A stretch of DNA of 64,000 bases from CAXTKD01 sp964244885 (lineage in GTDB: Bacteria > Pseudomonadota > Alphaproteobacteria > Sphingomonadales > Sphingomonadaceae). The position numbers and the translations under genes are program-made. Within the stretch, counting starts at the first letter, position 1. Every line of letters begins with the position of its first letter. A model generated the notes under the pieces. That model was not told where the DNA came from. It searched no databases and was given only the letters and a program-made list of their open reading frames with translations. Of this stretch, positions 9,008-16,856 are shown in pieces. The stretch lies in assembly GCA_964244885.1 (NCBI GenBank), contig CAXTKD010000006.1:62001-126000 (forward strand). The letters are read 5' to 3'.

Positions 9008-10102
9008 TCAGCCGGCCGTGAAAATAAGCTCTTTCACCTTGTTGCGAACCGGTTGCTGGGCGCTGCCTTGATTGGCGAAGCTGTAGCGATGGTCGACCTC
9101 GATCACCTTGGGCTTTCGACCGTGCCGTTTCAGCAAGTTCAGGATGGTTGCGGCGTCGGGAAGCGAGTTCGTGCTGTAGGAAATCACGACCGCGCTTTTT
9201 GCGTAGCGATCGACGATCTCGCCGATGGCCTTGACGCACCCGATTTCCGACCGGAACGGGCTGGGATAGTTCCGGATCTTCTTGGTCTTGGTATTTTCCT
9301 GAATCTCCACGCCTTGCCAGTCCCGAGCCAGCGCTTCGGTGAAATGATAGCGCCTCACATATTCGTTATCGGAGAGGGGGCTGAAATAGGGCGGGTCGAG
9401 ATAGACGAGGTCGGGTTCGCCGCCGGGAAGGTCGTGCGAAAGATCGACGTTCGAAACCTCGTTGTTCCGGCCATTGTCGAAGACGGCGTCGTTCAGCTGC
9501 CCGACGGCCGTCCGGAAATGTTCGGCGAGCGAGAGGCGAAGATCCTTCCGGCCGTCGTCATAACGGCGGCCGGTGTAGGTGAAAATACCGCGCGGGCGGC
9601 GCTTGATGCAGGCACGGATAAGCGCCGCCGTGGCGATGGCCTTCGTCGGCGGAGGCAAATCTTGAATTGCGAGGCGAGCGCCATCGAGGAACTCGATATC
9701 GGGCCTGTCGAAGTAAAGTTCGCCGTAAGTCTTCCATATAAACCCGTCGCCAAGCGAGGACGCGGCGATCCGCTCGGCATCCTCGATGGAAAGCGTGTCG
9801 TGGGAATTGGCGACGACCGCCTCGGCGATCGTGGTCGCCATCCGCATATAGTCGTTCGAGACAATCCGGCAGCCCTGGGCCTTGAGCATGTAGCTGACCA
9901 CGCCCGACCCCGAACAAAGGTCGAGCACCGATATCGGCGCGAAGCGGCCGATCGCTTTCAGAAGCGGCAGGAGAAGCTGCTCCTTGGAGCCCATGAACCG
10001 CGTCGACGGGAAAAGCGCCGCCCGCGGTGAAAGCTGATGCCAGCCATGTTCTGGACGCGGCGGCTCAACACCGCCTTGGACGCTACCGAGCGCGAGGGAC
10101 AT
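9008..10102 (-). CDS. D12-class DNA N6-adenine methyltransferase (second methylase of the PLD R-M system)
   Basis: 364 aa from the ATG at 10102. This start lies inside the end of the preceding methylase gene (20-bp overlap) and has GTGAGGAC upstream; an ORF extension to 10204 is less likely. Visible motifs in alpha-class order: motif X 'FMGSKEQLL', motif I 'VLDLCSGSGVVSYML', and motif IV 'LVYLDPPYF'. Such enzymes methylate adenine N6 using SAM. It is the last gene of a run PLD nuclease - methylase 1 - methylase 2. Inference: two methylases with one nuclease suggest an asymmetric (type IIS-like) site with each enzyme protecting one strand. Confidence 0.85.
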   Translation of the reverse strand: MSLALGSVQGGVEPPRPEHGWHQLSPRAALFPSTRFMGSKEQLLLPLLKAIGRFAPISVLDLCSGSGVVSYMLKAQGCRIVSNDYMRMATTIAEAVVANSHDTLSIEDAERIAASSLGDGFIWKTYGELYFDRPDIEFLDGARLAIQDLPPPTKAIATAALIRACIKRRPRGIFTYTGRRYDDGRKDLRLSLAEHFRTAVGQLNDAVFDNGRNNEVSNVDLSHDLPGGEPDLVYLDPPYFSPLSDNEYVRRYHFTEALARDWQGVEIQENTKTKKIRNYPSPFRSEIGCVKAIGEIVDRYAKSAVVISYSTNSLPDAATILNLLKRHGRKPKVIEVDHRYSFANQGSAQQPVRNKVKELIFTAG

Positions 10103-10898
10103 GGATGATAACGTCCTCACCAGTGCGGCCATTTCCGCGAGAGTTGACGTTCCGCTTCGTCGGAATGACCTCGATCTGATAACCCTGATACAAATCACGA
10201 ACAAGTGAGTGATTTGAATTCGTGATCACCACATCGCAGCCGCGCTCGCTGAGGCGACGGACCAGCTGCGCCATCGCCGCGTGGTCGGCGTCGTGAAATT
10301 GCGCGCGCGTATAGCGCTTGAAATCGGAATAGGGCGAGATCGGCACGTACGGCGGATCGAGGAAAATGAAGTCGCCGCTTCGCGCCTCGCATTCAAGCAA
10401 TTCCCGAAAGTCGCCCAATTCGATGCGGGCGCGGCGGAGTGCGGCGCGCGCGGCTTCGAACCGCTCGTTCTCCACGATATAGGGCCGTTTGTAGTGACCC
10501 CAAGGCACGTTGAAATGTCCCAGGCGATTGACGCGATAAAGACCGTTGAAGCAGGCGCGGTTGAGATAAAGCAGCCGCGCGGCGGCTGTCACGGAATCAA
10601 GATCGTCGAAGCGCGCGGCGCGTAATTCATAGAAGGTTGTCTCGTCGAAAGGCCATGCCCGATATGTCGAAATCACCTTTTCCATCGCGGTGACGATGGC
10701 TCGGTAGAAGTTCACCAGTTCCGGATTGACGTCGGCGATTATCGCCTGTTCCGGCGCCAGGGCGAAAAACAGGGCTCCGCCGCCCAGCATCGGTTCGATG
10801 TACCGGCCGGATCGGTCGCGAACATAGGGCGCGATATCTCCGAGCATCTGCGCTTTTCCGCCGGCCCATTTCAGAAGCGGACGGGCAGCGGGAATCAT
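10083..10898 (-). CDS. Dam-family DNA N6-adenine methyltransferase (first methylase of the PLD R-M system)
   Basis: 271 aa from MIPAARPLLKWAGGK. The ATG at 10898 overlaps the stop of the nuclease gene in an ATGA arrangement, which decides the start. Dam-family signatures run in order: 'LLKWAGGKAQML' (motif X), 'YIEPMLGGGALFF' (motif I), 'ADVNPELVNFYR', 'YLNRACFNGLYR', 'FIFLDPPYVP' (motif IV) and 'DVVITNS'. It transfers a methyl group from SAM to adenine N6. Translational coupling to the PLD nuclease indicates a dedicated modification partner rather than an orphan Dam. Confidence 0.9.
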   Translation of the reverse strand: MIPAARPLLKWAGGKAQMLGDIAPYVRDRSGRYIEPMLGGGALFFALAPEQAIIADVNPELVNFYRAIVTAMEKVISTYRAWPFDETTFYELRAARFDDLDSVTAAARLLYLNRACFNGLYRVNRLGHFNVPWGHYKRPYIVENERFEAARAALRRARIELGDFRELLECEARSGDFIFLDPPYVPISPYSDFKRYTRAQFHDADHAAMAQLVRRLSERGCDVVITNSNHSLVRDLYQGYQIEVIPTKRNVNSRGNGRTGEDVIIHVPRAR

Positions 10899-12097
10899 GG
10901 CGCGTGGCGCCACGCTTCGACGGCCAGGCGCCGGTCGGCCACGCGCCAGCCGCGGCGGCCCTTGTTTTCCAGATAGTCACGGACGGCTTCCGCCGCCTCG
11001 GGCCGCAGGGCGGAGCGGTTATCAAGAACCGCCGCCAATGTTTCGATATCGGCGAGCGACAGCTGCGACAGGTCGCGGCCAGTATTGGCGAGCAATTCTA
11101 TCGTCTGCATGACGCGCTTTATGCGCTCGGGCGGATTGTGGGCGTTGGCGATAAAGAAGCCGGTGACTTCGGCCGGGAACGACCAGAACGCCCGAAAGGC
11201 CTGACGGGCGCGCAGCAGGTGCCCCGACGGGCTTGCGGAAAGCAGGTCGCTTTCCGGCGCCGCCTTCAGCCAGCCCGCCCATGCGGCGGCTATGCCCGCA
11301 TCGGTGCCAATCCGAGCCGCTCGCCGGCCGAGCGCGTTAAGCTGGCCGTTTTCGACAAAGCCCATCAGCTTCATCTCGCTTCGTGCCTTGCCTTCCAGTC
11401 GCCGTCTGCCCGCGAGGAGGTCGCTGATCATGCCCATTTGGCGAACGTTGTTTCCCGCCTTGTCGAAATTCAGCGGCGTAACGCCTGGTGAAAGGTCGGC
11501 GAACGCCGTTTCGACGGCGCTTGCCGCGCCGAGATCGGAGGCCGCCGGCCGGCGCGCGACGCTCACCGCGCGTTGGTAGACGAGGCGGCTTTTAAGTCGC
11601 GCTTCCCAAGCCTTGTCGAGAGCGGCCAGCCGCGCGGCATCGAATGGCGCGCAGCGGGAGGCGTCGGCAAAGATCGCATCGAACCAGTTCGCGAGGGTGT
11701 CGCCCGCGTCCTCTCCGGAGACGTCGATCTCGACTCCGCTTTCCAGCGCGGATTTGGACAGGTTGGCGCTGCCGAGCAGAAAGCGCGCGGACCCACGTAC
11801 TTGATGAGCCAGGTAGAGTTTTGGATGGTATACGATTCCGGTGGGCACGAAGGCGCGAACATCGACGCCCGAATGCATGATCGCCCGAATTGCGGCCGGG
11901 TCGGTGATGCCAAGCTGGTCAGTGCATAATATTCTGAGACCGGTCAGTTGGCCCGGCCGGAGAAGCGCCCGCAACAGCTCCCATCCGGCCCGCTGGATAT
12001 AGCTGACGGCGATCGATACCCGCTCGGCGCCGAGAAGGATGTCCTTCAGGGCATCATGAACGGCTCGCCCACGACCGCCGCCAATCGCAAAACTCAT
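10895..12097 (-). CDS. Phospholipase D-superfamily nuclease, probable restriction endonuclease
   Basis: 400 aa. The N-terminal ~150 residues carry one PLD active-site motif: 'YHPKLYLAHQ', then 'FLLGSANLSKSALESGVEID' (HxK ... GSANLS). One HKD motif per chain implies a dimeric active site, as in BfiI- and NgoFVII-type restriction nucleases. The C-terminal ~250 residues (Arg/Ala-rich helices, 'GFFIANAHNPPERIKRVMQTIELL') match no domain I recognise and could recognise DNA. Coupling by ATGA overlap to two adenine methylases supports a restriction role. The start codon overlaps the stop of the lepA remnant (TAATG), and the ribosome site GGGGAGGA is the remnant's own last codons. Confidence 0.75.
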   Translation of the reverse strand: MSFAIGGGRGRAVHDALKDILLGAERVSIAVSYIQRAGWELLRALLRPGQLTGLRILCTDQLGITDPAAIRAIMHSGVDVRAFVPTGIVYHPKLYLAHQVRGSARFLLGSANLSKSALESGVEIDVSGEDAGDTLANWFDAIFADASRCAPFDAARLAALDKAWEARLKSRLVYQRAVSVARRPAASDLGAASAVETAFADLSPGVTPLNFDKAGNNVRQMGMISDLLAGRRRLEGKARSEMKLMGFVENGQLNALGRRAARIGTDAGIAAAWAGWLKAAPESDLLSASPSGHLLRARQAFRAFWSFPAEVTGFFIANAHNPPERIKRVMQTIELLANTGRDLSQLSLADIETLAAVLDNRSALRPEAAEAVRDYLENKGRRGWRVADRRLAVEAWRHAP

Positions 12098-12483
12098 TAT
12101 TCCTCCCCCATCCGCAGGGCCGCGATGAACGCCTCCTGCGGGATATCGACGCTGCCGTAGCGGCGCATGCGCTTCTTACCCTCCTTCTGCTTGTCGAGCA
12201 GCTTTTTCTTGCGGCTGATGTCGCCGCCGTAGCATTTGGTGGTGACGTCCTTGCGCATCGCGGCGATCGTCTCGCGCGCCACCACCTTGCCGCCGCGCGA
12301 GATGCTCTTCAGCCGGTCGTAGAAGTCGAACACCACCTCATTGAGCGGCAGCGCATAGGTGAGCTGCGCGCGACCCGCGACATAGGTCAGGTTCTTTTGG
12401 ATGCCGCGCCGGTCCTGGCAGAGCTTGAGGATCGAGCCGAGGTACTCGTCGGGCGTGTAGATCGTCGCCTCGATCCACGGCTC
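12097..12483 (-). pseudogene. lepA: Truncated, internally deleted second copy of the lepA 3' end
   Basis: Reading right to left this encodes LepA sequence from 'EPWIEATIYTPDEY' to the C-terminal 'ALRMGEE' stop, matching about residues 404-601 of the intact LepA at 16857-18662. About 70 codons are missing in frame: 'LKSISRG' joins directly to 'GKVVARETIAAM'. Over the aligned parts the DNA is very similar but has scattered differences (roughly one in sixteen over the last 180 bases), so it is not a fresh copy. No GTPase domain or start signal remains, so it is not functional. The left end abuts the PLD nuclease start; the right end stops abruptly at the 90-aa gene. Confidence 0.93.
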
Positions 12484-12756
12484 CTACGCTGCGAGCAGCA
12501 GCTCAAGTCTTTCGATTTCCTGGCGAAAGGCGAAACAAAACTGCTCCGCTTCCTCTTCGGGAAGCCATTTCGCCATTTGCGGGAACACGATGCGATTGTA
12601 GCGAAGGGTGCGCTCGTCCCAAGGAGACTGGACGGTCGCGTTCCGCGCATCGGTCAGCATCGCCGTAAGGTCGGCGCGAACGTCGGCCGGGTCGAAATAG
12701 ACCGGTCCGCTCGCGGTCTGCCGACCCAGATCGAACCCGAGCTGCTCCTCAGCCAT
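12484..12756 (-). CDS. Unrecognised 90-aa protein beside the type IIG enzyme
   Basis: 90 aa, acidic, soluble, with no cysteine motif or helix-turn-helix that I can see. It contains 'GPVYFDPADVRADLTAMLTDARNAT', 'DERTLRYNRIVFPQMAKWLPEEEAEQFCFAFRQEIERLELLLAA'. It is transcribed away from the type IIG gene, with 141 bp between the two starts, and its stop coincides with the broken edge of the lepA remnant. The position suggests a cargo gene that travelled with the type IIG enzyme. Function unknown; an accessory or anti-restriction control role is only a guess. Confidence 0.65.
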   Translation of the reverse strand: MAEEQLGFDLGRQTASGPVYFDPADVRADLTAMLTDARNATVQSPWDERTLRYNRIVFPQMAKWLPEEEAEQFCFAFRQEIERLELLLAA

Positions 12757-12897
12757 CTATCTACTCCGCCGCACGCCATCGATCCCTATATATCCGCCCG
12801 ATTCTCACGCCAGACAAGCCGCAAGCGCCTCAAAGCTGTGGACAAGTCGGCCGCCCCGGGGGTGGCGTTTTTGCGCGGGGCAGGGCACGAAGCTGCC

Positions 12898-15800
12898 ATG
12901 ACGCCCGATCGCTTCAAGCCGCTTCTCGATCGCGACTTTTTGAAGGGCGAGCTGGCCTACGAATTCATCGACTACCAAGCCGAAGGGCACGACGAGCCGC
13001 TCCGCACCCGCCTTGCAAACTGGGCGACGCGCGAGGTCAAGCGGGAGACCCAGGCCGAAGGCTCCTTCATCCAGCGTTTCTTCGTTGAGACGTGGGACTA
13101 CCGGGACGACGGCACTGGCGCGGAGACGTTCCACCTCCACCCAAAATTTCCGATCAAGGGCGCCGGCCAGACCGGCTTTCGCGGCGAAGCCGACCTCGCG
13201 ATCGGCAATTTCGGCGGCGGCAACCCGCTGATCCCGCAAGTCGTCTGCGAGTTCAAGGACATCAAGTCGGGACTCGACGCGCCGCAGAACCGCAAGGGCA
13301 ACAACCGCTCGCCGGTCTATCAGGCGCGCGATTATCTGTGGAATGCGCGGCGTGGCCTGTTCGGCAACGAGCCCGTGCAGCCGCGCTTCGCCATCGTCAC
13401 CGATATGGACGAATTCCGCCTCTATTGGTGGGACCATTTCCCTGACCGCTACATGCGCTTCAAGATCAGCCGGGGAGACCTGTTCAATCCCGTCACCTTG
13501 TTGGGGGATGACGAGGAGGCACTGTTCGATCGCTTCCTGTTCTGGCGCCTGTTCCGGCCCGACATGCTGCTCAGCGATGCCGGCCGAACGCGCTTCGAGC
13601 GGTTGATCCAGAAGCAGGGTCGCGCGGAGGACAAGCTCGAAGGAAAATTCTATGAGGAATATCGCGACTACCGCCGTGTCCTGATCAACACGATCCTGCT
13701 CCAGCGCCCGGAGGGAATGACCAAGGGCGGCGCCGTCCGGCTCGCGCAGAAGCTGCTCGACCGGCTGATCTTCGTGATGTTCGCGGAGGACATGGGCGGC
13801 CGCGTCGGCTTCCCGGCCAATGCCTTGCAGGAAGAGCTGATCCGCCAGAGCCAGGACCAGTTCCTCGAGCCCGAAGGCGAGGAGGTCTGGCGGCGGCTGA
13901 AGCGCATCTTCCAGATCATGAATGTCGGCGGGCGGCTTGGCGAAGCGTCGATCCATCGCTTCAACGGCGGCCTGTTCGCGGACGATCCTGCGATCGATGG
14001 GCTTGTCCTGCCGAACCGCATCTTCGTCCGCTTCGGCCAGTCACGAAACGAAGCCACCTTGGCCGAGCATCCGGAGACGCTCCTCTATCTCGCGTCCAAG
14101 TACAATTTCGCCAAGGAAGGCGACGCGAAGAACAGCATCGGCCTCTATACGCTCGGTCACATCTTCGAGCAGTCGATCGTCGAACTCGAAAAGCTGGAGG
14201 CCGACGCCGAGGACCGCCCCTCGCTCGCCGACGTCACCAAGCGCAAGCGGGACGGCGTCTATTACACGCCGGAATGGGTGGTCGAGCGCGTGATCGAGGA
14301 GACGATCCAGCCGCTGTTCGCGCGCTGGAAGGCGGCGGCCGGCTGGCCCGAGGTCGGCGAGCCATCGAAGGCAGCGGCGGAGGCCTATTGGCAGCGGCTG
14401 ACCCGCATCAAGGTCATCGACCCCGCCTGCGGCTCGGGCGCATTCCTGATTGTCGCCCTGCGGCACCTGGAGCGCGAATTCACCGCGACGGTCGCGGCAG
14501 CCAGGGCAGCCGGCGCGATCCCGGCGGCGCCCGACGAAGCCGCGATTACCGAAATGATCCTCAGCCACAACCTGTTCGGCGTCGATATCAATCCCGCCTC
14601 GGTCGAGATCACCAAATTGTCGCTGTGGCTGCACACCGCCATGCCCAACAAGCCGCTGTCGAGCCTGGACAGGTCGATAGCCTGCGGCAACAGTCTCATC
14701 GACAGCCGCTTCTACAACAAACGCAATATCCTGGATGCCGAGGAGCGCGACCGGATCAACACCTTCGACTGGGAGGGCGATTTCGCTCTCGGCAGCTTCG
14801 ATGCGGTGATCGGCAATCCGCCCTATGTGAAGCTGCAGAACTTCGTTCAGGTCCACGCCGACATGGCAAACTGGCTGCTGCACGGATCGAGCGGGAAGGC
14901 GCCCTATGCCTCGACGCGAACGGGCAATTTCGATCTGTATCTTCCCTTTATCGAAAAGGGTCTGTCGCTGCTCAATGACGATGGGCGGATGGGCTATATC
15001 GCGCCTAATCTCTGGCCGACGCTCGAATATGGCGAAGGCTTGCGCGGCCTCGTCCATGCTGGCCGCCATCTGGAAAAGTGGCTCGACTTCCGCTCGTTCC
15101 AGGTGTTCGAGGACGTTACGATCTACACGGCCATCCAGATCTTCTCGAAAGCGCCGGCCGATGTAATCCGCCTCGCTTTTATTGGTGATGGCGATCTCAG
15201 CAAGGTCGATTGGACCGATCGCGATCTGGAGCTGCGGTACGAGGATATCGCCTCGCCGCTGCTGCCGTGGCTGGTCGCGCCGGTCCCTGTGCGGACGATG
15301 ATCGAGCGTCTGGGACGCGAGGCGCTACGGCTCGACCAGCCGGAGAATAGTCGATCAATCATTGTCGGCGTGCAGGCAACGGTGAACGATATCTATCACC
15401 TGCGTAGACTCGGAAAAGATCGGTATGTCCGGAGTCCACGAAAGGAAAAGGGACGCCCCAAGCCCGCGGAGGAGTTGGTCGAAATCGAAGATGGAATAAT
15501 GAGACCGCTGATCTCTGGCGCGGAAGCAAAGCGCTTTATTTCCCCTAAAACAGACACATATTTGATCTTTCCGTACGAGGTGGAGGGGCAAAGCGCAATT
15601 GCGCTAACTGCGGATCAGATCCGCTATAAGTATCCAAAAGCCTTTTCATATCTAACACGCTTTGAAGAAAAGCTCCGCAAGGCCAACGGATGTTCTGATC
15701 CAAAGGACGGACGATGGGTTCGTTACACCTATCCCAAAAATCTGGCGGTGCAGAACTCGCCTAAGATCATCGTAGCCCAGCTTGTTCCGGAGCTTCGGCT

Positions 15801-16647
15801 CTCCTTTGACGAGCATGGAAAATACTGGCTCGACAACGTCCGAGTGAACGGCATCCTGCCGCGCGGTGACAATGGCTGGTTTTTGACTGGGGTGCTGAAT
15901 GCCCCTGTATCGAACTATATCTTCAAGTGGCTCGGGAAGCCGAAGGACAACGGCTACTTCGAAGCGAACAAGCAGTTTATCGCGCCGCTTCCAATCCCCG
16001 CAGCCAATCGCGCCGATCGCGCCGGCCTGTCCGCGCTCGCCATGGGTATGCAGCAACGGAGCACCGAGCGTGTGGGACTTCGCGCCGCGCTTGAAGAGCG
16101 GCTGTCATCCACCGCCCGTGCGACCTTGCCTCTCGAACGCATTCTTCCTTCAATCCGCGCGATCTCTGCGATCGAGGAGGAGCGGCCCAAGAGCGTCCTG
16201 CCTTCCGACCGCAAGACTTGGGCTGACGATCAGCGCAGCGCGGACGAAGAGGCCGCTCTGGCGCGGATCGACGGCGTGATCCGTCTCGACTCCGTCTGCA
16301 CGGTTGCGCTCGCAGGAGGGAAGCTCTCCTTCCTGATCGACGATCAGGAAGTCGCGCGCGTTTTCGTCTCGCCCGAGGAAGAAGCGTTGGTGGAGGCGCA
16401 ATGGCGCTCGGTCGCGATCGACGTCCAGCCGACCGGCAAGGGCGACGCCAAACGCCTGGTCGAACGCCTTCGTCGCGTGGCCGTTACGGCCGAGCCCGCC
16501 GTCGCCGCTCAGATCATCGCTATCGGTCAGCGTCTCGCCAAGCTCAGCGCGGTGATCGGCGACGACGAGGCGCAGTTGCACGAGATGACTTGCCACCTGT
16601 TCAATCTGAGCGATGACGAGCGGCGATTGGTCGAGGGCCGGCGCTAG
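12898..16647 (+). CDS. Type IIG restriction-modification enzyme (Eco57I-like, fused nuclease and N6-adenine methylase)
   Basis: 1249 aa from MTPDRFKPLL (12898); an in-frame extension to 12397 overlaps the 90-aa gene and is rejected. The N-terminus carries a PD-(D/E)XK-like nuclease core: Asp99 in 'GEADLAIGN' and Glu118-x-Lys120 in 'VVCEFKDIK'. A helical linker follows (residues ~230-480). The methylase has motif I DPACGSGAF at ~508 and motif IV NPPY at ~640, gamma-class order. Residues ~820-1050 are probably the target recognition domain; their DNA is visibly AT-richer than the rest. One polypeptide would both cut and methylate. It differs from BREX PglX in having a nuclease core and no BREX neighbours. 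Confidence 0.87.
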   Translation: MTPDRFKPLLDRDFLKGELAYEFIDYQAEGHDEPLRTRLANWATREVKRETQAEGSFIQRFFVETWDYRDDGTGAETFHLHPKFPIKGAGQTGFRGEADLAIGNFGGGNPLIPQVVCEFKDIKSGLDAPQNRKGNNRSPVYQARDYLWNARRGLFGNEPVQPRFAIVTDMDEFRLYWWDHFPDRYMRFKISRGDLFNPVTLLGDDEEALFDRFLFWRLFRPDMLLSDAGRTRFERLIQKQGRAEDKLEGKFYEEYRDYRRVLINTILLQRPEGMTKGGAVRLAQKLLDRLIFVMFAEDMGGRVGFPANALQEELIRQSQDQFLEPEGEEVWRRLKRIFQIMNVGGRLGEASIHRFNGGLFADDPAIDGLVLPNRIFVRFGQSRNEATLAEHPETLLYLASKYNFAKEGDAKNSIGLYTLGHIFEQSIVELEKLEADAEDRPSLADVTKRKRDGVYYTPEWVVERVIEETIQPLFARWKAAAGWPEVGEPSKAAAEAYWQRLTRIKVIDPACGSGAFLIVALRHLEREFTATVAAARAAGAIPAAPDEAAITEMILSHNLFGVDINPASVEITKLSLWLHTAMPNKPLSSLDRSIACGNSLIDSRFYNKRNILDAEERDRINTFDWEGDFALGSFDAVIGNPPYVKLQNFVQVHADMANWLLHGSSGKAPYASTRTGNFDLYLPFIEKGLSLLNDDGRMGYIAPNLWPTLEYGEGLRGLVHAGRHLEKWLDFRSFQVFEDVTIYTAIQIFSKAPADVIRLAFIGDGDLSKVDWTDRDLELRYEDIASPLLPWLVAPVPVRTMIERLGREALRLDQPENSRSIIVGVQATVNDIYHLRRLGKDRYVRSPRKEKGRPKPAEELVEIEDGIMRPLISGAEAKRFISPKTDTYLIFPYEVEGQSAIALTADQIRYKYPKAFSYLTRFEEKLRKANGCSDPKDGRWVRYTYPKNLAVQNSPKIIVAQLVPELRLSFDEHGKYWLDNVRVNGILPRGDNGWFLTGVLNAPVSNYIFKWLGKPKDNGYFEANKQFIAPLPIPAANRADRAGLSALAMGMQQRSTERVGLRAALEERLSSTARATLPLERILPSIRAISAIEEERPKSVLPSDRKTWADDQRSADEEAALARIDGVIRLDSVCTVALAGGKLSFLIDDQEVARVFVSPEEEALVEAQWRSVAIDVQPTGKGDAKRLVERLRRVAVTAEPAVAAQIIAIGQRLAKLSAVIGDDEAQLHEMTCHLFNLSDDERRLVEGRR

Positions 16648-16665
16648 TTTGGTGGGAAAATAGAT

Positions 16666-16692
16666 CGTCGTCCCGGCGAAAGCCGGGATCCA
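16666..16692. repeat. Family B palindromic repeat, single copy
   Basis: CGTCGTCCCGGCGAAAGCCG followed by GGATCC; a single, slightly diverged arm of the element found as a perfect inverted pair at 26788-26855. It lies just after the type IIG stop. The rest of the 209-bp gap to lepA (16648-16856) holds only G+C-rich sequence with no gene I can support. Confidence 0.75.
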
Positions 16693-16856
16693 GCTAGGCG
16701 CGTCCGCGCCGGAAGGTAAGGGCGCGGGCAAAGCCCGCGCTTCACGTCGGACGGGTTCGCTCGGCTTGCGCCCTCGCGCCCCGCCGGCCGGCGTTCGGCG
16801 AGTCCGTTCGCAGCGGGCGATCGCGTGCCGCGCTCGCCTCGCTGCTCACGGCCGCC

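Noticed and set aside
12097..12336. The lepA remnant as a functional 79-aa protein
   Set aside because: It lacks all LepA GTPase domains and a ribosome site; the similarity is explained by partial duplication.
12397..12897. N-terminal extension of the type IIG enzyme
   Set aside because: It overlaps the lepA remnant and the 90-aa gene on the other strand and reads as Arg-rich shadow; MTPDRFKPLL at 12898 is a better start.
12898..16647. BREX PglX as an identity for the large methylase
   Set aside because: It has an N-terminal PD-(D/E)XK-like nuclease core and no BREX partners (brxC, pglZ, brxL) nearby.
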